A DNA stretch of 64,000 nt. It comes from Parascedosporium putredinis. Lineage: Eukaryota > Ascomycota > Sordariomycetes > Microascales > Microascaceae. Each line of letters begins with the position of its first letter. The first letter of the stretch is position 1. Under the pieces are notes generated by a model. It saw nothing but the letters and a program-made list of their open reading frames with translations. It was not told the DNA's origin and did no database searches. The position numbers and the translations under genes were made by a program. Below are positions 1 to 12,618 of the stretch, one piece after another. The DNA is taken from positions 3,968,001 through 4,032,000 of the forward strand of contig CASHTG010000015.1 in NCBI GenBank assembly GCA_949357655.1, written 5' to 3'.

Positions 1-1455
1 GTCATCAACGCTCTCTCTTTCTCTCTTCCCCAAACACACGCTGCATGGCCTGATATGCCGGTAAAGGGTAAAAGGGAATACAATGTCCGCCTCGATATTG
101 AGGTGGTGGGTGAGCCAGGTTGCTCGTCGCGAGTCAGATGCATATTACCGGGTATGTACTGACAGGATGTATGGTATGCAGGTAAAGTCGTCACAGCGCG
201 AGAAATGGGGAAAACATTGGGAAAAGAACCAAATCAAAGGGGAGGGGGAGAGGATAAACTTTGAATGTGAGACCTTTGTACTATCGCCTATGATCATTAC
301 TTTTCCTTTCTCTCTCCCAAGTTTAAAATGTCGACTCACGTCTTGGCTGTCTCTTCCTACTTGGCAGTTTGTTTCTGGTACCTTGCATCGCGAGGGGAGC
401 TTAGAGGTAGACCTTGCGCGTGTGTGCTCGCGCGTCCACGAGAGACAGCACACGTTGCTTGCCTCGCGGCGGATGCGGGAGCATAACTCATTCGGTAGAG
501 GGTCTCCTGCTTTCGAGGGTTTGGTTTGACGAGTGTCCCTTTTCATTCAATCCTCCTTCTTTCTATTTTTTTTTCCCCTTTCTTTCTACAATCCCATCGT
601 GTGAAAAATAAAGGATCTTTGTGATCTCCCGGTGCCGATCTCAGAACGCTCAGATGAAAGAATACCGAGCCGCACACTCGCCTGGCTTTTCCCCCATGGA
701 AGAAGGCGGGGAAAAAGGGGGAGGCCAGGGACTATGTGTAGCGTCCGCAAACCGCCGGCTGGCATAGAAAATCGGTGGATCGGGGTTGGTGTTGGGGAAG
801 TCCACCATCACGATCCAGACCCTTTCTCTCGCCCCCGCCACGTCAAAACAAATGCCAACCACCCACATGTGCCCAGGCTTCGGAGTCATGGGAGATGGAA
901 GAAGAAATCAAACATTAAAGAAAAAAAGTCGAAGATGTTTCGTAAAAAAGAACGCAAGAAAGAATTCAAAAATGAAGGCAAATGGACGATCGCAAAGACG
1001 AGGCCCGTGCAAGCATGTTGGATCCTCGAATTGCATATTCGGTTCTGCACGTCTTTTGAGCCTAGAATAGTCTGCTGGGTATTATAAACATGCGTAAACG
1101 GGGATGGGGCTAGGATACCGGGGTCTGGATAATAAAGAACGGCAGGTTAGGATAATTCAATAATACATCCAGTCCTCGTCCACTACCTCACCTTGACTAC
1201 CTTTTGGGTTTCTGGCAGAGCCACCGGATTGATGCTGGCGTAGAATGGCGTCCCACGACCGCTTTGAACACGTCGCAATGTTAAGGTTGCCACAAAGGCG
1301 TGCCAAGCCGGTGCTTCTGCACCTCATCCTCCCCACAGGCAATTCAGGTCAACCGGACGCGGGAGAGGAAGAAGGAAAATGTGATGGGAACAATATACTT
1401 TGTAGACTAGCCTCGGACGACTGCAGGTCCAACACCTGTCTTCCTCTTCGTTCCT

Positions 1456-1488
1456 CTCACACACTCACACACTCACACACTCACCCAC
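1456..1488. repeat. CTCACACA microsatellite
   Basis: About four units of an imperfect 8-nt CTCACACA repeat in non-coding DNA. Confidence 0.8.
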
Positions 1489-4400
1489 CTCTTCCACTTC
1501 CATTGCCTTGTATTCTTTGCTTCCATGCCGATAGTTGATCCGGCGGGTAAAATGGGGCCGGCTGGTTCGAGCGTACAGGTAGGGTCTAGAGTCCATGTTT
1601 CGAAAAAGGACCTGATGGAGATGTGTGGTTATCTTTTGCCGTGACGTCGTGGATATACTATACACTAGTGCAATGGGCATGAACTGCACCGCAAAGGTCC
1701 GCCCGTCCGCTCGAAGGCTGAGTTTCGACGCTAGTATCGTGGTGTCGTCGAGGGTTAATTTAAATATGGGGAGTAGATTGAAAGGCTCAGCCCTGGGGTG
1801 TGATGTGATGCCGGGATTGAGGAGAGGGGAGGAAGGGACTAGTAGTATTTGATGGTTGGCCCAATATCCATGGATGGGCAAACAACGGATGCACCTGCCA
1901 GTGCAAAGTGTGAGGCGCGGCGAGCATCCTGAACTAAGCCCCAGCGGACGGAAGGAGAGACGGACCGAACCATGGCGGCACGCAAGGACAAGAGGTCTAC
2001 ACCACAGAATCACGGGTGATGGGCCAACTACCGGCTCGCGTTTGTCCTTATCAGCGTCTTGGCCATTTTCACTTTCGGCAAACGGGACGATGCGCCTCGA
2101 AAAAGGGGAAGGACAGTGTGGAGGGGGAAGGGCAAGAAGTTCCTATATCTGTCAGGTCAGGAGAAACGCCACTATCAAGTGTCGTCGCTCTGCTTTCTGC
2201 TCTCCATGCCAATCGATCGAGCTCGGATGGACAAAAGAGGGATCTCGCTGGGGGAGGAGACCAATGGTTCTTCTCCGCATTTTAAGAATAGTTAAAACCC
2301 GAAGTCAAGAATCTCTTGGCTTGGTGGACCCATGCAGAGCGTTGAGCAGTCCAACATTGCCCTTCGTGGAATGGTGCCCGTGCTACCCTGTAAGCTGTGA
2401 CATCCAGGCTTGACTTGGCATCTTGTCCCCCTTGCTTGTCGTCGTTGACCTCCCTTTGTCGCCCAGCAATCCACATTGGCAGTGCAAAGAGCAGCGACAA
2501 AAATGGATGGATGGATCGTCATGCACATGTTTAACGTTTAGCGGCTGCCTCCCTTTGGTTGAATCACTAAAGAAGCTCGGGAATTTCTCAAGTCTGTGCC
2601 ATTAGAGTAGAACGACTCTCCATCTGGATGGGCCACTTATCGATGCTCTGGAGTTGAGGAAAGCCAATTGGCAAGCCCCTCGAGCGTTTTTGCTTTGGAT
2701 TTAGAATTTCGATAGCCTGGCGGCATCGTCCAGCCCAGCCATCTTTTCCCCACATTCGCCATCCCTAAAAGCCCCCTAGTGCGCTACATCTGTACTTGTA
2801 GATATCCTCTCTGTTGGCCTCCCCTCCCTCCCCTGCCCTGGGCCACCTGCCCTTGGCGTCGTCGTCGCATTCAGCATGTCGGGGCGAGCGGCAAGAAAAC
2901 GCCGACTTGACGGGCTTCGCGTCGTCCAAGCCTCGAAGGGGAAAAAGATTGGAGTTCCCGGGATAGGAGAGGGGCAATCGAGGCGAAGTGCCTGCAAGCA
3001 CCATGTTGGGAGCTTGTCTCCTTTGAGGGAGAGTGCCAGGGGCGCTTTGGGGGCCAGATAGAATATTGGATCTTTTTGTTTTTTCTTCGTCTGGACTCGG
3101 CGGATTATTACTAGGCAGTGAGGAATCGGCAATGCCTTGGAAGTGACAGAGAGTTCCTTCCCCTTCTTTTCTTTCGCCTTTTCCCTCTCAATCTGCTATT
3201 TGCCTCGTCGATCATCTCCCCCTTTCTCTCTCTCTCGCTATCTCTATTGCACGAGGTAGCCTCTTGATCAAGTCCTTGTCTCCCCATTGGCGTCGTCATT
3301 GTTGCTTGGAGTTGATTCATTCGCTGCACGAAAAGGGCACTACCATTTCTCATATCTCTACCTTCTTTTTCCATTTGCCCCGCCATCTTGTGTTTGCCTC
3401 TCTTGCACTCCGCTCGCCTCTGCTTTTGACTCTTCCCCCATCTTCGTATTGTCTCGACTCCATACATTTCTCGGCATAGGCGGCTCAGCCCTATCACGTC
3501 TAGTTTCCCAGCCAGCGCATCATCTTTGTGGTCAAAACGTCAAAACGCAGGACGAGGAGGATCGGCCGTGATCTACGTCAACCCGCTCCTCTTCACACGC
3601 TGCTCGGTGCCGTTTTTCCACAGTCTCTTTGCCGAGCCACCCGAAGAGCCATCCTAGTGGCCAATTCACCTGGGTAAGCCTCGCATTCTGCGTCGGAGAC
3701 GTACGAACCGTCATTCGTGGTCTGGACGTCCGCACTGATTCTTTTTTTTTTTTTTTCAACTTCCCCCTCCCACTACCTGGCCTGGACTGGCCTACCATTG
3801 ATATTCATCTTGGGCTTTGGACAACCCTTTTTGTGCTTCTCTGGTCGCCGCACTCCTCCGTCCGAGGACGTGCACAACCGAACACGGGCCGACGGCTCGA
3901 TCCTTCACTGTAATCCCCTTGTTTCTTGCGAGGCCTCGCTAAGTGACAAAACACATTTAGATAGCCTTGATCCTTCTCCACGTCGCACCTCCCAACCACT
4001 CGGTGGACAAGCACTTTGCCTTGCTTCGTATTTTTATCTTCACCTTTTAGACACAAGACCCTTTAGTGGCTCCCTTTCGGATATCCCTCCACCTGCGTCC
4101 GGCGCCAGCAGTCACTTGCGTCGAACTCGTTCACCCCACAAAGCAGCAGCCCGCATTTGCTGAACCATCGTTGGCCCTCTTTGTCCTCATTGCCTTCCAC
4201 CTTCACCCCGCCCCCACCCCCTCCTGCGGGTTTCTCCTTCAACTCTCCCTCCTCAGCCCTACCTGACTTGATTCCTTATTATTCTAATTATTAGTTTTCT
4301 CAAGTACCGGTGTCTTGGGTAAGCTAACCCGCTGACTGTGTGCAATTGACCAGAGGTCACTGAGCTTCTTCATTCCGAGTGCGAGTGAGCAAAAGGGGCG

Positions 4401-4837
4401 AGAAGACGACCCCATCCGCGGATAGCTTCTAGCATTCGCCCACGTCTGGTCCTTCTGGGGTTCCGGCCCATCAGCGTGGCTTTTGTCTCTCTCTTCTTTT
4501 TGCTGGTTGGTTTTGGAGTTGTCCCAGCCTCAGATCCATTCCGGATTGCGCCTCTCTTTATACCCTTCTTTTTGGCTTCGGTCATCAAACCGAACCCCTT
4601 TCCCGATAGGCTCGGGTGGATTTGGGGAGGCTCGGGCCCGAACCAGTTTTCCCTTTGCAACCGATTGATCCGAACCCGACAGCAGCCTAGCCATCGGACA
4701 ACCATCGCCGCCAATTGTCTATTTCGAGTCCGAACATTGAATTCTTCGGGATACGTATCTCCCGTAGAACCATTTGACGGCTGCAGGCAGCGCAGGGTGA
4801 CTTGTTAAATCTCCGGCGAAGCGGGGACGCAAGAAGA

Positions 4838-4920
4838 AGAAAAGAAGACGAAAAAGAAAAGAAAAGAAAAAGAAAAAGAAAAAGAAAAGAAAAAAGAAAA
4901 AAAAGGAAAGAAAAGCAAAG
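4838..4920 (+). repeat. Purine (AAGAAA) tract before the regulator start codon
   Basis: About 80 bases are almost entirely A and G, built from AAGAAA-like units. The tract ends 12 bases before the ATG at 4933, so it lies in the 5' leader of the Zn2Cys6 gene. It may keep the leader unstructured; that role is inference. Confidence 0.75.
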
Positions 4921-4932
4921 AAGCCCTGGAAA

Positions 4933-7900
4933 ATGGCTGGAGAGCCACCCCAACCGTCGGCTGCCATGGTCTCACCCCCAACTGAGTCCACTGGTGGCTT
5001 TCCTACTGTCTCTGCTGCTGCTGCTGCTGCGACGGCTGCTTCTTCCACCTCGAATCAGCAGCACCATCAGGACCCGGGCCAAGCGTCACACCCGTCGACC
5101 CACTCCCTTCAAGACATGTCCGCCATCAAGCTCACGAGGGGCACTTCCTGCGTGCTCTGCCAGCAGCGAAAGGTCCGCTGCGACAAGAACAAGCCCTGCG
5201 CGAACTGCGTCAAGGCCCGCGTGGAATGCCGCGTCGTGCCCCCTCAACCTCCCCGCCGGAGGAAGAAGCGGCTGCAGGAAAGGGACCTGATTGAGAGGCT
5301 GAGAAAGTACGAGGGCCTCCTCTCCGACAACAATATCAAGTTCGACAGCATCAGCGCCGAGTTCCTCGCCAGCCAGGGTCATTCCGACGCCGGCGGCGGC
5401 AATGACGATGTGACGGAGCTCGAGACGGATTTCGAGGGCCTGAGGACGAGCCCGAAACCGAGCGATTCGACATCGGCGGCTTCGAGAAGGAAGTCGACAA
5501 GTGAAAAGTAAGTTGCCTTTTTTCTTTTTCTTCTTCATTCTCTTCTCTGTATATTATAAATTCATTCTTTTCGTTTATTCTTTCTTTCGGGCTACAAGTG
5601 GGTGGAATATCTGCTTCGTTTGTTCTCTATCTTTGTGCATCGCATCACTGAAGAGGGGGGATTGACTGAACGAACGAATTGTCCATGAAGGCATCGCCAC
5701 TAACCTTTGCGCTAGACCTCCTAAATGGTTCCCTTTGCATAGAGATGTAGGTGCTCTCTGCTCAATGCATTTGATATCTGATATGAATATAGAATATTCC
5801 TTGCTGACATTCGCTTCAGTTCCGTGCCAACGAACACCTTCTTTACGACTCCTCCGAGGATGAGGTCGAGGGATCCAAGGTCCATCATGCTTTCGACAAG
5901 ATGTACGAAAACCAAGAGGGGTTTCCCTTCATGGTTGGCGGAATCAGTGCCTCTGTGACCCATCTTCACCCGTCACCCATTCACATTTTTCAAATTTGGC
6001 AGATTTACATTAACCGCGTAAATCCACTGCTGCGCCTAACCCATACCCCAACTATTCAGGGAAAGATCATTGAGGCCTCGGCACGCCTCCACAGCATCCC
6101 TAGGGACCTCGAGGCTCTCATGTTTGCCATCTATCTCACAGCCATCAACACCCTGGAGGAGGAAGAGGCGGTCGAGACCTTTGGCGAATCCAAGACCGTG
6201 TTGTTGTCTAGATTTCACTCTGGCTCGCAACAGTCACTTATCAATGCTGGTTTCATGAGGTCCAACGACCTCATGGTTCTCCAGGCCTTCATTTTATACT
6301 TGGTGCGTCTGGCCTGTCTTATCGCTCCCTTACCCCCTCCCCTATTTTGCTGATCTCCCCGTTCTAACATGTCCATCCGCGTGCGCCTACGTAGATTGCC
6401 GTACGCCAATTTATGGATCCTCGCCAAATCTTTTGCCTGATCGCCATTGCCGTGCGTGTAGCCCAGCGTTTGGGACTCCACCGCGACCCAGCCCTCCTTG
6501 GGCTTTCGCCCTTTGAGGTCGAGCAACGGCGGCGGCTCTGGTGGACCATTGTCGCCTACGACGGCCGGATCGGCGAGATGACGGGCGCCACGGTAACTGC
6601 GCTATCCTTCAACAGCGATACCAAGTTCCCCTTAACATCAACGATACCGATCTCCACGTTGACGGCAAGGAGCCGCCTCTGCCGCATGCGGGAGCCACGG
6701 AGATGATATTTTGTCTTGCCCGCCTTGAGTTATCGTTGATTGTGAGGAGCAACTCGAATCTTGATGAGCCTATCAAGGCTGGCCCACCACCTTCCGAAGC
6801 CGATCCGGGCCTTCCGACACCAGCTAGCTCTACGGCAGCGGCATCGACCACCCCGGCGCCCAACAGCGGCACCGCCGGATCCGAGACCCCGAACCCCGCT
6901 GGCCCGCCCCGGCTGCCCATCCCCACCGTCCGGAGTGTGGCGAGGGAAAATATTAGCTACACGCTAGAGGGGTTTGCCGAGCACATTGAGAGCCAGTACC
7001 TCCGACACTGCGACGAGCGCATCCCGCTCCACTTCTTCACCCTTACGATGACGAGGCAGATGCTCCTCAAAATGCGCGTCCTCGCGTTTCTCGTCCGGCT
7101 CGGCCACGGCGATGCCCCACCCGGCGCGTCGGGCCTCGGGATGCCGGGACGCGAAGGTTCCCCGCAGCAGGCACCCCTACCCTTTGACGATGCGAAGCGG
7201 GACGAGCTGTTTTTCGAGGCCATCCGGCTCATCGAGTACGACGTGGTGCTGCAGGAAGCTCCCTCGCTACGCCCGTACAAGTGGTTCACCTACGTGCATT
7301 TCCCTTTCCCGGCCTACATGTTTTTGGTGAACGAGCTCCGCCGCCGCACGACAGGTGCGCTGGTGGAGCGTGCCTGGGAAGCCCTCAGCATTAGCTACGA
7401 GCGGCGGGACCTCGTGAACAAGCTGCACAACCCCATGCACATGGCGTTTGGCCGCCTCTTCATCAAGGCGTGGGACGCGCACGCCACCGCCCAGCGCGAG
7501 GTGGCGGGCCGCGAGGTTGTCCAACCCGCCTGGCTAGCCACCGTTCGCGCCCACGTGGAACGGTCCAAGCGGAGAGCAGGCGGACCAGGCGGCGGCGGCG
7601 GCGGCGACGGGGGCCGCATGGATGACGGCTTCTCCGCGTCCTCCTTTACGGGCAGCAGCAGCGTGCCCCCGATGCCCCCTTTTGACGCGGGACACCCGCA
7701 GTATCCCCAGACCCTCCCCACCGCCGCGCCCCTCATCAACCCGCACGCGAGCCTGCGCGAGCGCGAGGAACAGCGCCGCCAGGTCAGCAGCGCCGCGGGC
7801 GGAAGCAGCGCCGCGGGCGGAAGCAGCGCCGCCGGACCCGACTTGAATGACATGGACTGGAGCTACGTCATGCAGGAGTACGAGGCGGGCGGGTTGGCGG

Positions 7901-7967
7901 ACTTTGGGCCGAGGCCTGGGCTTGCGCCGGCGGGTCGCTGCCGCGCATGGGGAGTGGGGGTCGATGA
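4933..7967 (+). CDS. Zn2Cys6 (GAL4-type) transcription factor with fungal_trans domain
   Basis: Predicted nuclear DNA-binding regulator of about 875 residues. Exons: 4933-5507, 5820-6302 and 6395-7967, with GTAAGT and GTGCGT donors and CTGAC/CTAAC branch sites. The zinc cluster has Cys at residues 73, 76, 83, 89, 92 and 99, the canonical C-X2-C-X6-C-X5-C-X2-C-X6-C spacing. A basic linker (RRRKKR) and a short heptad-like segment follow, as in GAL4-type dimerising regulators. Exon 3 carries the middle homology region around RRRLWWTI. The start is the first ATG of the frame, after a purine tract. Three frame breaks are repaired by one base each in runs: AAAA at 5504-5507, CCCC at 6628-6631 and GGG at 7932-7934. 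The last repair gives a stop at 7967; without it the frame runs to 8076 through unlikely sequence. The C-terminal third is rich in Gly, Ser and Pro. Target genes are unknown; the convergent methyltransferase may be a coincidental neighbour. Confidence 0.92.
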
Positions 7968-9228
7968 ATGGGTTTTGAGGGCGGGGAGGGTTTGGGTTGG
8001 GGAAGGATGCTTTTACTGCCGTTGGTTCTGGCTGATACATGGAGTGTGTGGGTGCGTTTTGTTTCATCCAGTGTAGAGAGGCTCTTTTCTTTTGGGGGGT
8101 TGGTTTTCTTGTTTTTTACGTTGGCTATCTTTTCGTGTTTAGCTTGTTCAAAATCTCCGCACAATACAATATCCCACGGATTTTCATCCGTTGATTCTAG
8201 ACATGGCTGCCCCGGGCGTCGGTAGTGTACAAAAAAAGAATAAAAAACAATTTATATTTGACCAATAATTACGCTCCCTCTTCTCTCTTCATAGCATCGT
8301 CTTTTCAATGTTCTGTCCAACAAGACCATGCATTCCACGCCAGGTGCCTCATGCTGCGTCTATAGTGATGTCAATTCACTTCAAATGCTTTGTTGCTTGC
8401 TTTGATTTTCCTCGGAAAGGTCAAGTCTATCCAATGTTCAATTTACACGTCTAGGTGATGTAATAATTATCATCCAAAGATATATATACAAAGTATGTTC
8501 TATCTACAGTGCAAAACATGTAGGAGGTACAATCGTAAGAATCGCAATTTTCCCAACACCTTCTTTGCCTCGGTGACTGGGGGAGGAAATATGCGAGGAT
8601 AGAAGAAAGAAGGAAGTGACAAGCAAAAAACAACGGGGTTGGGCCGGGTTGGCCGCTCTATTTCGAAATCCCCAGGGTCTGGAGTATCTGATACCACCTG
8701 TTCGGTTTAGAGAGGAAAAGGCCCTCTTTGGAAAATGGATGAGTAAAAAAAAAATGGTTGAATCAAGCCTTGATCAAGGTCGAAATGAGAAAATGCTGCA
8801 GGCTTTGGTCGTGTCTCGTTAAATATGAATAGGTGTCATTGTTCGCGTGGCAGGCTAGGCAACAACCGGGAGGGATCGAGCCGTATAATTGTATCCCAGA
8901 TTTTGGGGTTCCGGCTCAAGCTCACACTTCCCGTGCCTGTTTTTTCCTGCGTGGTTGTTGATTATTTGGTTCAGTATACAGTCGAGGGTGGTTCCCAACC
9001 TGATGTGAAGGCGGGGGAGAAGGAGGGCTAAAGACGGAGAGGGAGGAAGGGAGAGGGAAGAGGCGTGGAGGCGAGTGTGTGCATCTATCGCGCGCCCCGT
9101 GGCGCAAATAAGCGTAATGTGATGCGTCGAGGAGGGTCAAGTCCATGAAAATGGCCGCGGTCTCGCGGTAGAGCCCTGGGCTGAGATGCGTATATCTTTT
9201 GAAAGTCATGTTTCGGGCGCGGATCCTT
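7968..9228. other. Convergent intergenic region
   Basis: This stretch lies between the 3' ends of the plus-strand regulator and the minus-strand methyltransferase, so it should hold both 3' untranslated regions. It is T-rich after 8,090 with AATAAA-like sequences (for example near 8,240). No gene is seen. Confidence 0.6.
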
Positions 9229-10478
9229 CTAGCCGGCAGCCCCTCCGGGCTTTTGAGCCCATACCGACGTCCACCACAGGTACTCGCAGCCGGTAGGGTC
9301 TCTGACGGCTCGCTCTGCCTGGGCGACTAGGATCTGGGCCTCCTTCAGCGTGAGCTCGAATTCCCGATGTTTGGCTAGGGTGGCAGTCACGAGGCCGTCC
9401 ATGAGGAGTTGCATGTACAACCCGAGCTCGCGCATCTTGGTGTCACCTTTCGTACGGCACCACGGCCCGAGGGGTAGCTTTTCACGGCGAACGTGGATGT
9501 TGACGAAGCCGGCGTCGGCAAGAATGCGGGGAGTTCGTCGGCGGTGAGGGATACCAGCCGTAATGGGAGCGAAAATGGTTGTTGATTAGGTTGAAAAAGT
9601 GGGAGAGAATGGAATCTTGGCGTAGAGGTTCATCGCCGCAGTGAGGTTGGGACCAGATATCCCCAAACTCAAGCCAACCACCCGGGCGTAGGTGGCTTTT
9701 TTCCCAAAACGAGCCGTGTCAGTATTGAATTTATCTTTGTTTCCCCTTGCCCTCGGCGTCCACATTTAGGGAGACTTACTCGTACGCCGAGACGACCAAT
9801 TTGTGGGGGTTCCGGAGGGTGTTCACAAAACAGCGGCCATGAATGTAATCAGTATTGCGATAGGCGGAAGGCCAGTCGGCCTCTAGGTCGTCAATCTTCC
9901 ATTCGACATTGGGTGGAGCGAAGTAAGGTTGTATAGGAGAGAGGTCAACGCCAAGGATATGGGCGCTGGGGTAGTAGTCGCCGGCTACGGGGACGGGAGG
10001 ATGGTAAGTGGGGGTTCCAAAGGGTTCCAAGTGATACAGCCCGGTGCCTTGGGGAGCTGCCACAGAATGAGCTTACCTTCGACGGCCCACACGCCGGAGC
10101 CAGTGCCGAGGTCAATGATCTTCTGAGGGCTGTCGCCGACGGGAGCCATGCCTAGAGCACCGCCGGTAATGACCTTTGTCATGGAATGCTTAATTTCCTC
10201 TCGATTCTGCTCGCTTTCATCATTGGGCAGCGGATACCTTCCTTCTAGGAAAGCCTGATAGCGCCTACTTGAAGATCAGCTTATGGAAATAGAGCAGAGA
10301 GATGGCCAGGAGACGCCATACCGCCCGTTCTCAAAGACGTGATACTTGGTGGCGGCCTCAAGAGAGGTGAAGCCGGATGACGCTGAGGACATCTCATAGT
10401 CGGAGGTAAAGTCTATGTCGTCATCGTCTCTTGAGTGAGAACTGCCGGATTCTGCCGGATGCTGGTCCGGGAGTCCAT
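9229..10478 (-). CDS. LaeA-like SAM-dependent methyltransferase (Methyltransf_23 type)
   Basis: Class I SAM-dependent methyltransferase of the type common in filamentous fungi, where LaeA is the best-known relative; the substrate cannot be read from the sequence. Exons on the minus strand: 10478-10322, 10264-10077, 9984-9780, then from 9695 down to the stop at 9229; the last part may contain another intron. Motif I is IIDLGTGSGVWAVE. The next exon carries HILGVDLSPIQP (second strand with the acidic ribose-binding residue) and a PNVEWKIDDLEADW segment. LRPGGW follows later, before a basic C-terminal region. The N-terminus is acidic and Ser-rich and leads to ENGRRYQAF, as in other members. The proposed start at 10478 needs one more base in the run at 10469-10471; the next in-frame ATG is at 10392. 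A further shift lies near 9,520-9,560. Family call is firm, function open. Confidence 0.82.
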
Positions 10479-12579
10479 GGTGAATGTACGTCGACCCTCG
10501 AAAGGGGTTCGGCAAAGAGGATGGTGCCAACGTCGGTCTGTACGATGATCGAAGCTACCTGGGATCGGTACAAGAAAAAGGGAGGAAAACAAAAGCTGGA
10601 GGGGGAGAGGGAGAGGGAGGGGAAAAACGAAGGGGGCAAGCCTAGGGAATGAGTGCTGCGGTGGCGTTTGATTGGTGAGGAGTGAAGGAGAGAATGGGCA
10701 GCCCTAGCTCTCAGGGTTATGTTGTGGGCTACCGGGAGCGAAATTGGCTGCGATGACGGAGATCAAAGCTATAAGGGCAGATTTTCGGGAATCAAGAGGA
10801 GATGGGAATGGAGCTTTAGGCAAAACGGAGAGCGTGGTCTAACTTGTGGCGATCGTAGAGGACGCTCCATAGTATTCGAGGCGGTCTTGCTGAGAACAAT
10901 TTCAAGATCACATAGGTTCGAGATCAGGTTTCGAGCCACGGACCTTTCTCTGCTGACAGCCCTAGGGAATCAAGGACTAGGACGAGGACGAGGACGAGGA
11001 GAGAGAAAAGGAGTAGAGGGAAGAAAGCAAGTCACCGGAAATGTATGTAGGACATGGAACGGGCGGTCTGTATGCGTAGGGTGTGACGGTGATAGGATGC
11101 TTCGTTGTCGGCGATGAGGTTGTCAAGCCCGTTTGCGAGGGAGCCCGGACCTTCGGGGGACGAAAGATGCTCGGGAGCCATGAGGGTTATGTAGAGAACC
11201 CGAGAGACTGGGAAAGGAGGGGTGGGGGAACAAGAAGGAAAGGAAAGGGCCTGAAGGGGGGTGATTTGGTCTTGGGAAATCCTGAAGGGGTAAGGGCGGA
11301 AAAAAAGAAAAAGAAAAGAGAACAAAAAGGAAGAGGGTAAAGACTAGCGGAGAAGGGAGCGGATGCATTCACCATCAATGGTACGCTAGTTGAAATCCAC
11401 TAGGTTCAATGTCGACTGGAAGGGCAAGAAGGAGAGGCAAAGTCCCGCGGGAAGGGAGCACTGCGCCGGGGCAGAGGGCGGGGACGTGGTTCTGCACGGT
11501 CAATTGTGTGATGAATCAATCCCCCAAAGGTGAAAAAGGTGACAAGCTATGCCTAGTCCCACCAACTGGGGAATTTGGGGAAACGGAAACACAGATTTTG
11601 GGGCCCAAGGATTCGAGAGGGACCATTGAACATGGGCTGGCGGGTACCAGGCTGTCGGGTGTCTCGTCAATGTCCTTTGCAAAGGATTTCGATTGCTGGG
11701 ACCATGCCGACATCAGGCACGGGGCAGGGTGTGTTGTTAAAAATAAAATAAACCAGCACTAGATATCTGCAGCCATCGCTGTAGTGCTTCTCAAGTAGCA
11801 ATAAACCAATATTGTTAGCTAACTCGAAGTGTCCCATCCCAATTGATCCATCCAGAATGGGAGCGCTTAATCACTTCAGAGAGATGACTTTGATTGCAAG
11901 GATCCATTGTACAGCTGTGCAAATTGCCTGTCGAGGCTACTTTTGTACGGTGCCCCCCTCGATCCACGGTTAGTAAGACCAAAGAGAGCACTGAGAATAA
12001 AAGAGCGAAGAGTTGAGACGAGACGAATGGCCAGTCGAGGAGGGGAGGAGTGGGCGAAGGGGATGGGCGTCAGGCGAGATGCCCAGCGGAGATGGCGAAT
12101 GCGAAAGCGAGCATCAAAATGGAGCCGCTTGACAACGAAAGAGGGCTGGCGGGAAGGAAGGCACGAAGGGGGTGGGGGTTCGGCGAAAGTTTTCGGTGTG
12201 GTCAAGGTGGGAAGCTACGTTGAACATTGCCAGCTTGGACAGACTCGAAATTCGACAAAACGCCGCCTCTCTCAACCTTTCACTCTTTTTACCCCTTCCT
12301 CGACATTACAAGTACAATCACCATGTCGATCCGATGCACTGGTCCCGGAGTGTAATAATGGAGGCTAGGATCTCATCGACGTCAAATAAAAGGCTTTGGC
12401 CAGGTATGAAGTCTGCAAGAGACTTTCTCCATGGGTGGACCCATCAACCTTGTCAGCACTGGACTCCAAAACATGTGCGCTGTCTTGGCTGTCTCTCGTG
12501 GCTGTCAGCAGTATCGTTTCAATCAAGGGACGGTGCGGTGCGGTGGGTCTGCTGGCTCCTTCCGCATGCCAACACCCCC

Positions 12580-12618
12580 ATGTACTTCGTACGAATATCA
12601 CCAATGTACTTCGTACCT
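12580..12618. repeat. Direct repeat of TACTTCGTAC motif
   Basis: The motif TGTACTTCGTAC occurs twice about 23 bases apart (near 12,582 and 12,605), and a reverse-complement copy (GTACGAAGTA) lies near 12,907. It is nearly palindromic and lies in non-coding DNA. Confidence 0.6.

Larger units (their letters stand above)
1..4932. other. Gene-free leader/promoter region
   Basis: No reading frame in this stretch resembles a known protein; the open frames are short, overlap on both strands and lack splice-consistent extensions. The DNA is pyrimidine-rich on the plus strand, particularly from about 3,000 onward, as is common in long fungal 5' leaders. The last 2 kb probably holds the promoter and untranslated leader of the Zn2Cys6 gene at 4933. 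A CTCACACA microsatellite lies near 1,456 and a purine tract directly before the start codon. I see no tRNA or other RNA gene here. Confidence 0.6.

Noticed and set aside
83..546. Overlapping frames on both strands at the window start
   Set aside because: Mutually overlapping, unrelated to any family, with ordinary non-coding composition.
10900..10940. GGTTCGA sequence as a tRNA B box
   Set aside because: No acceptor or anticodon stem can be formed around it.
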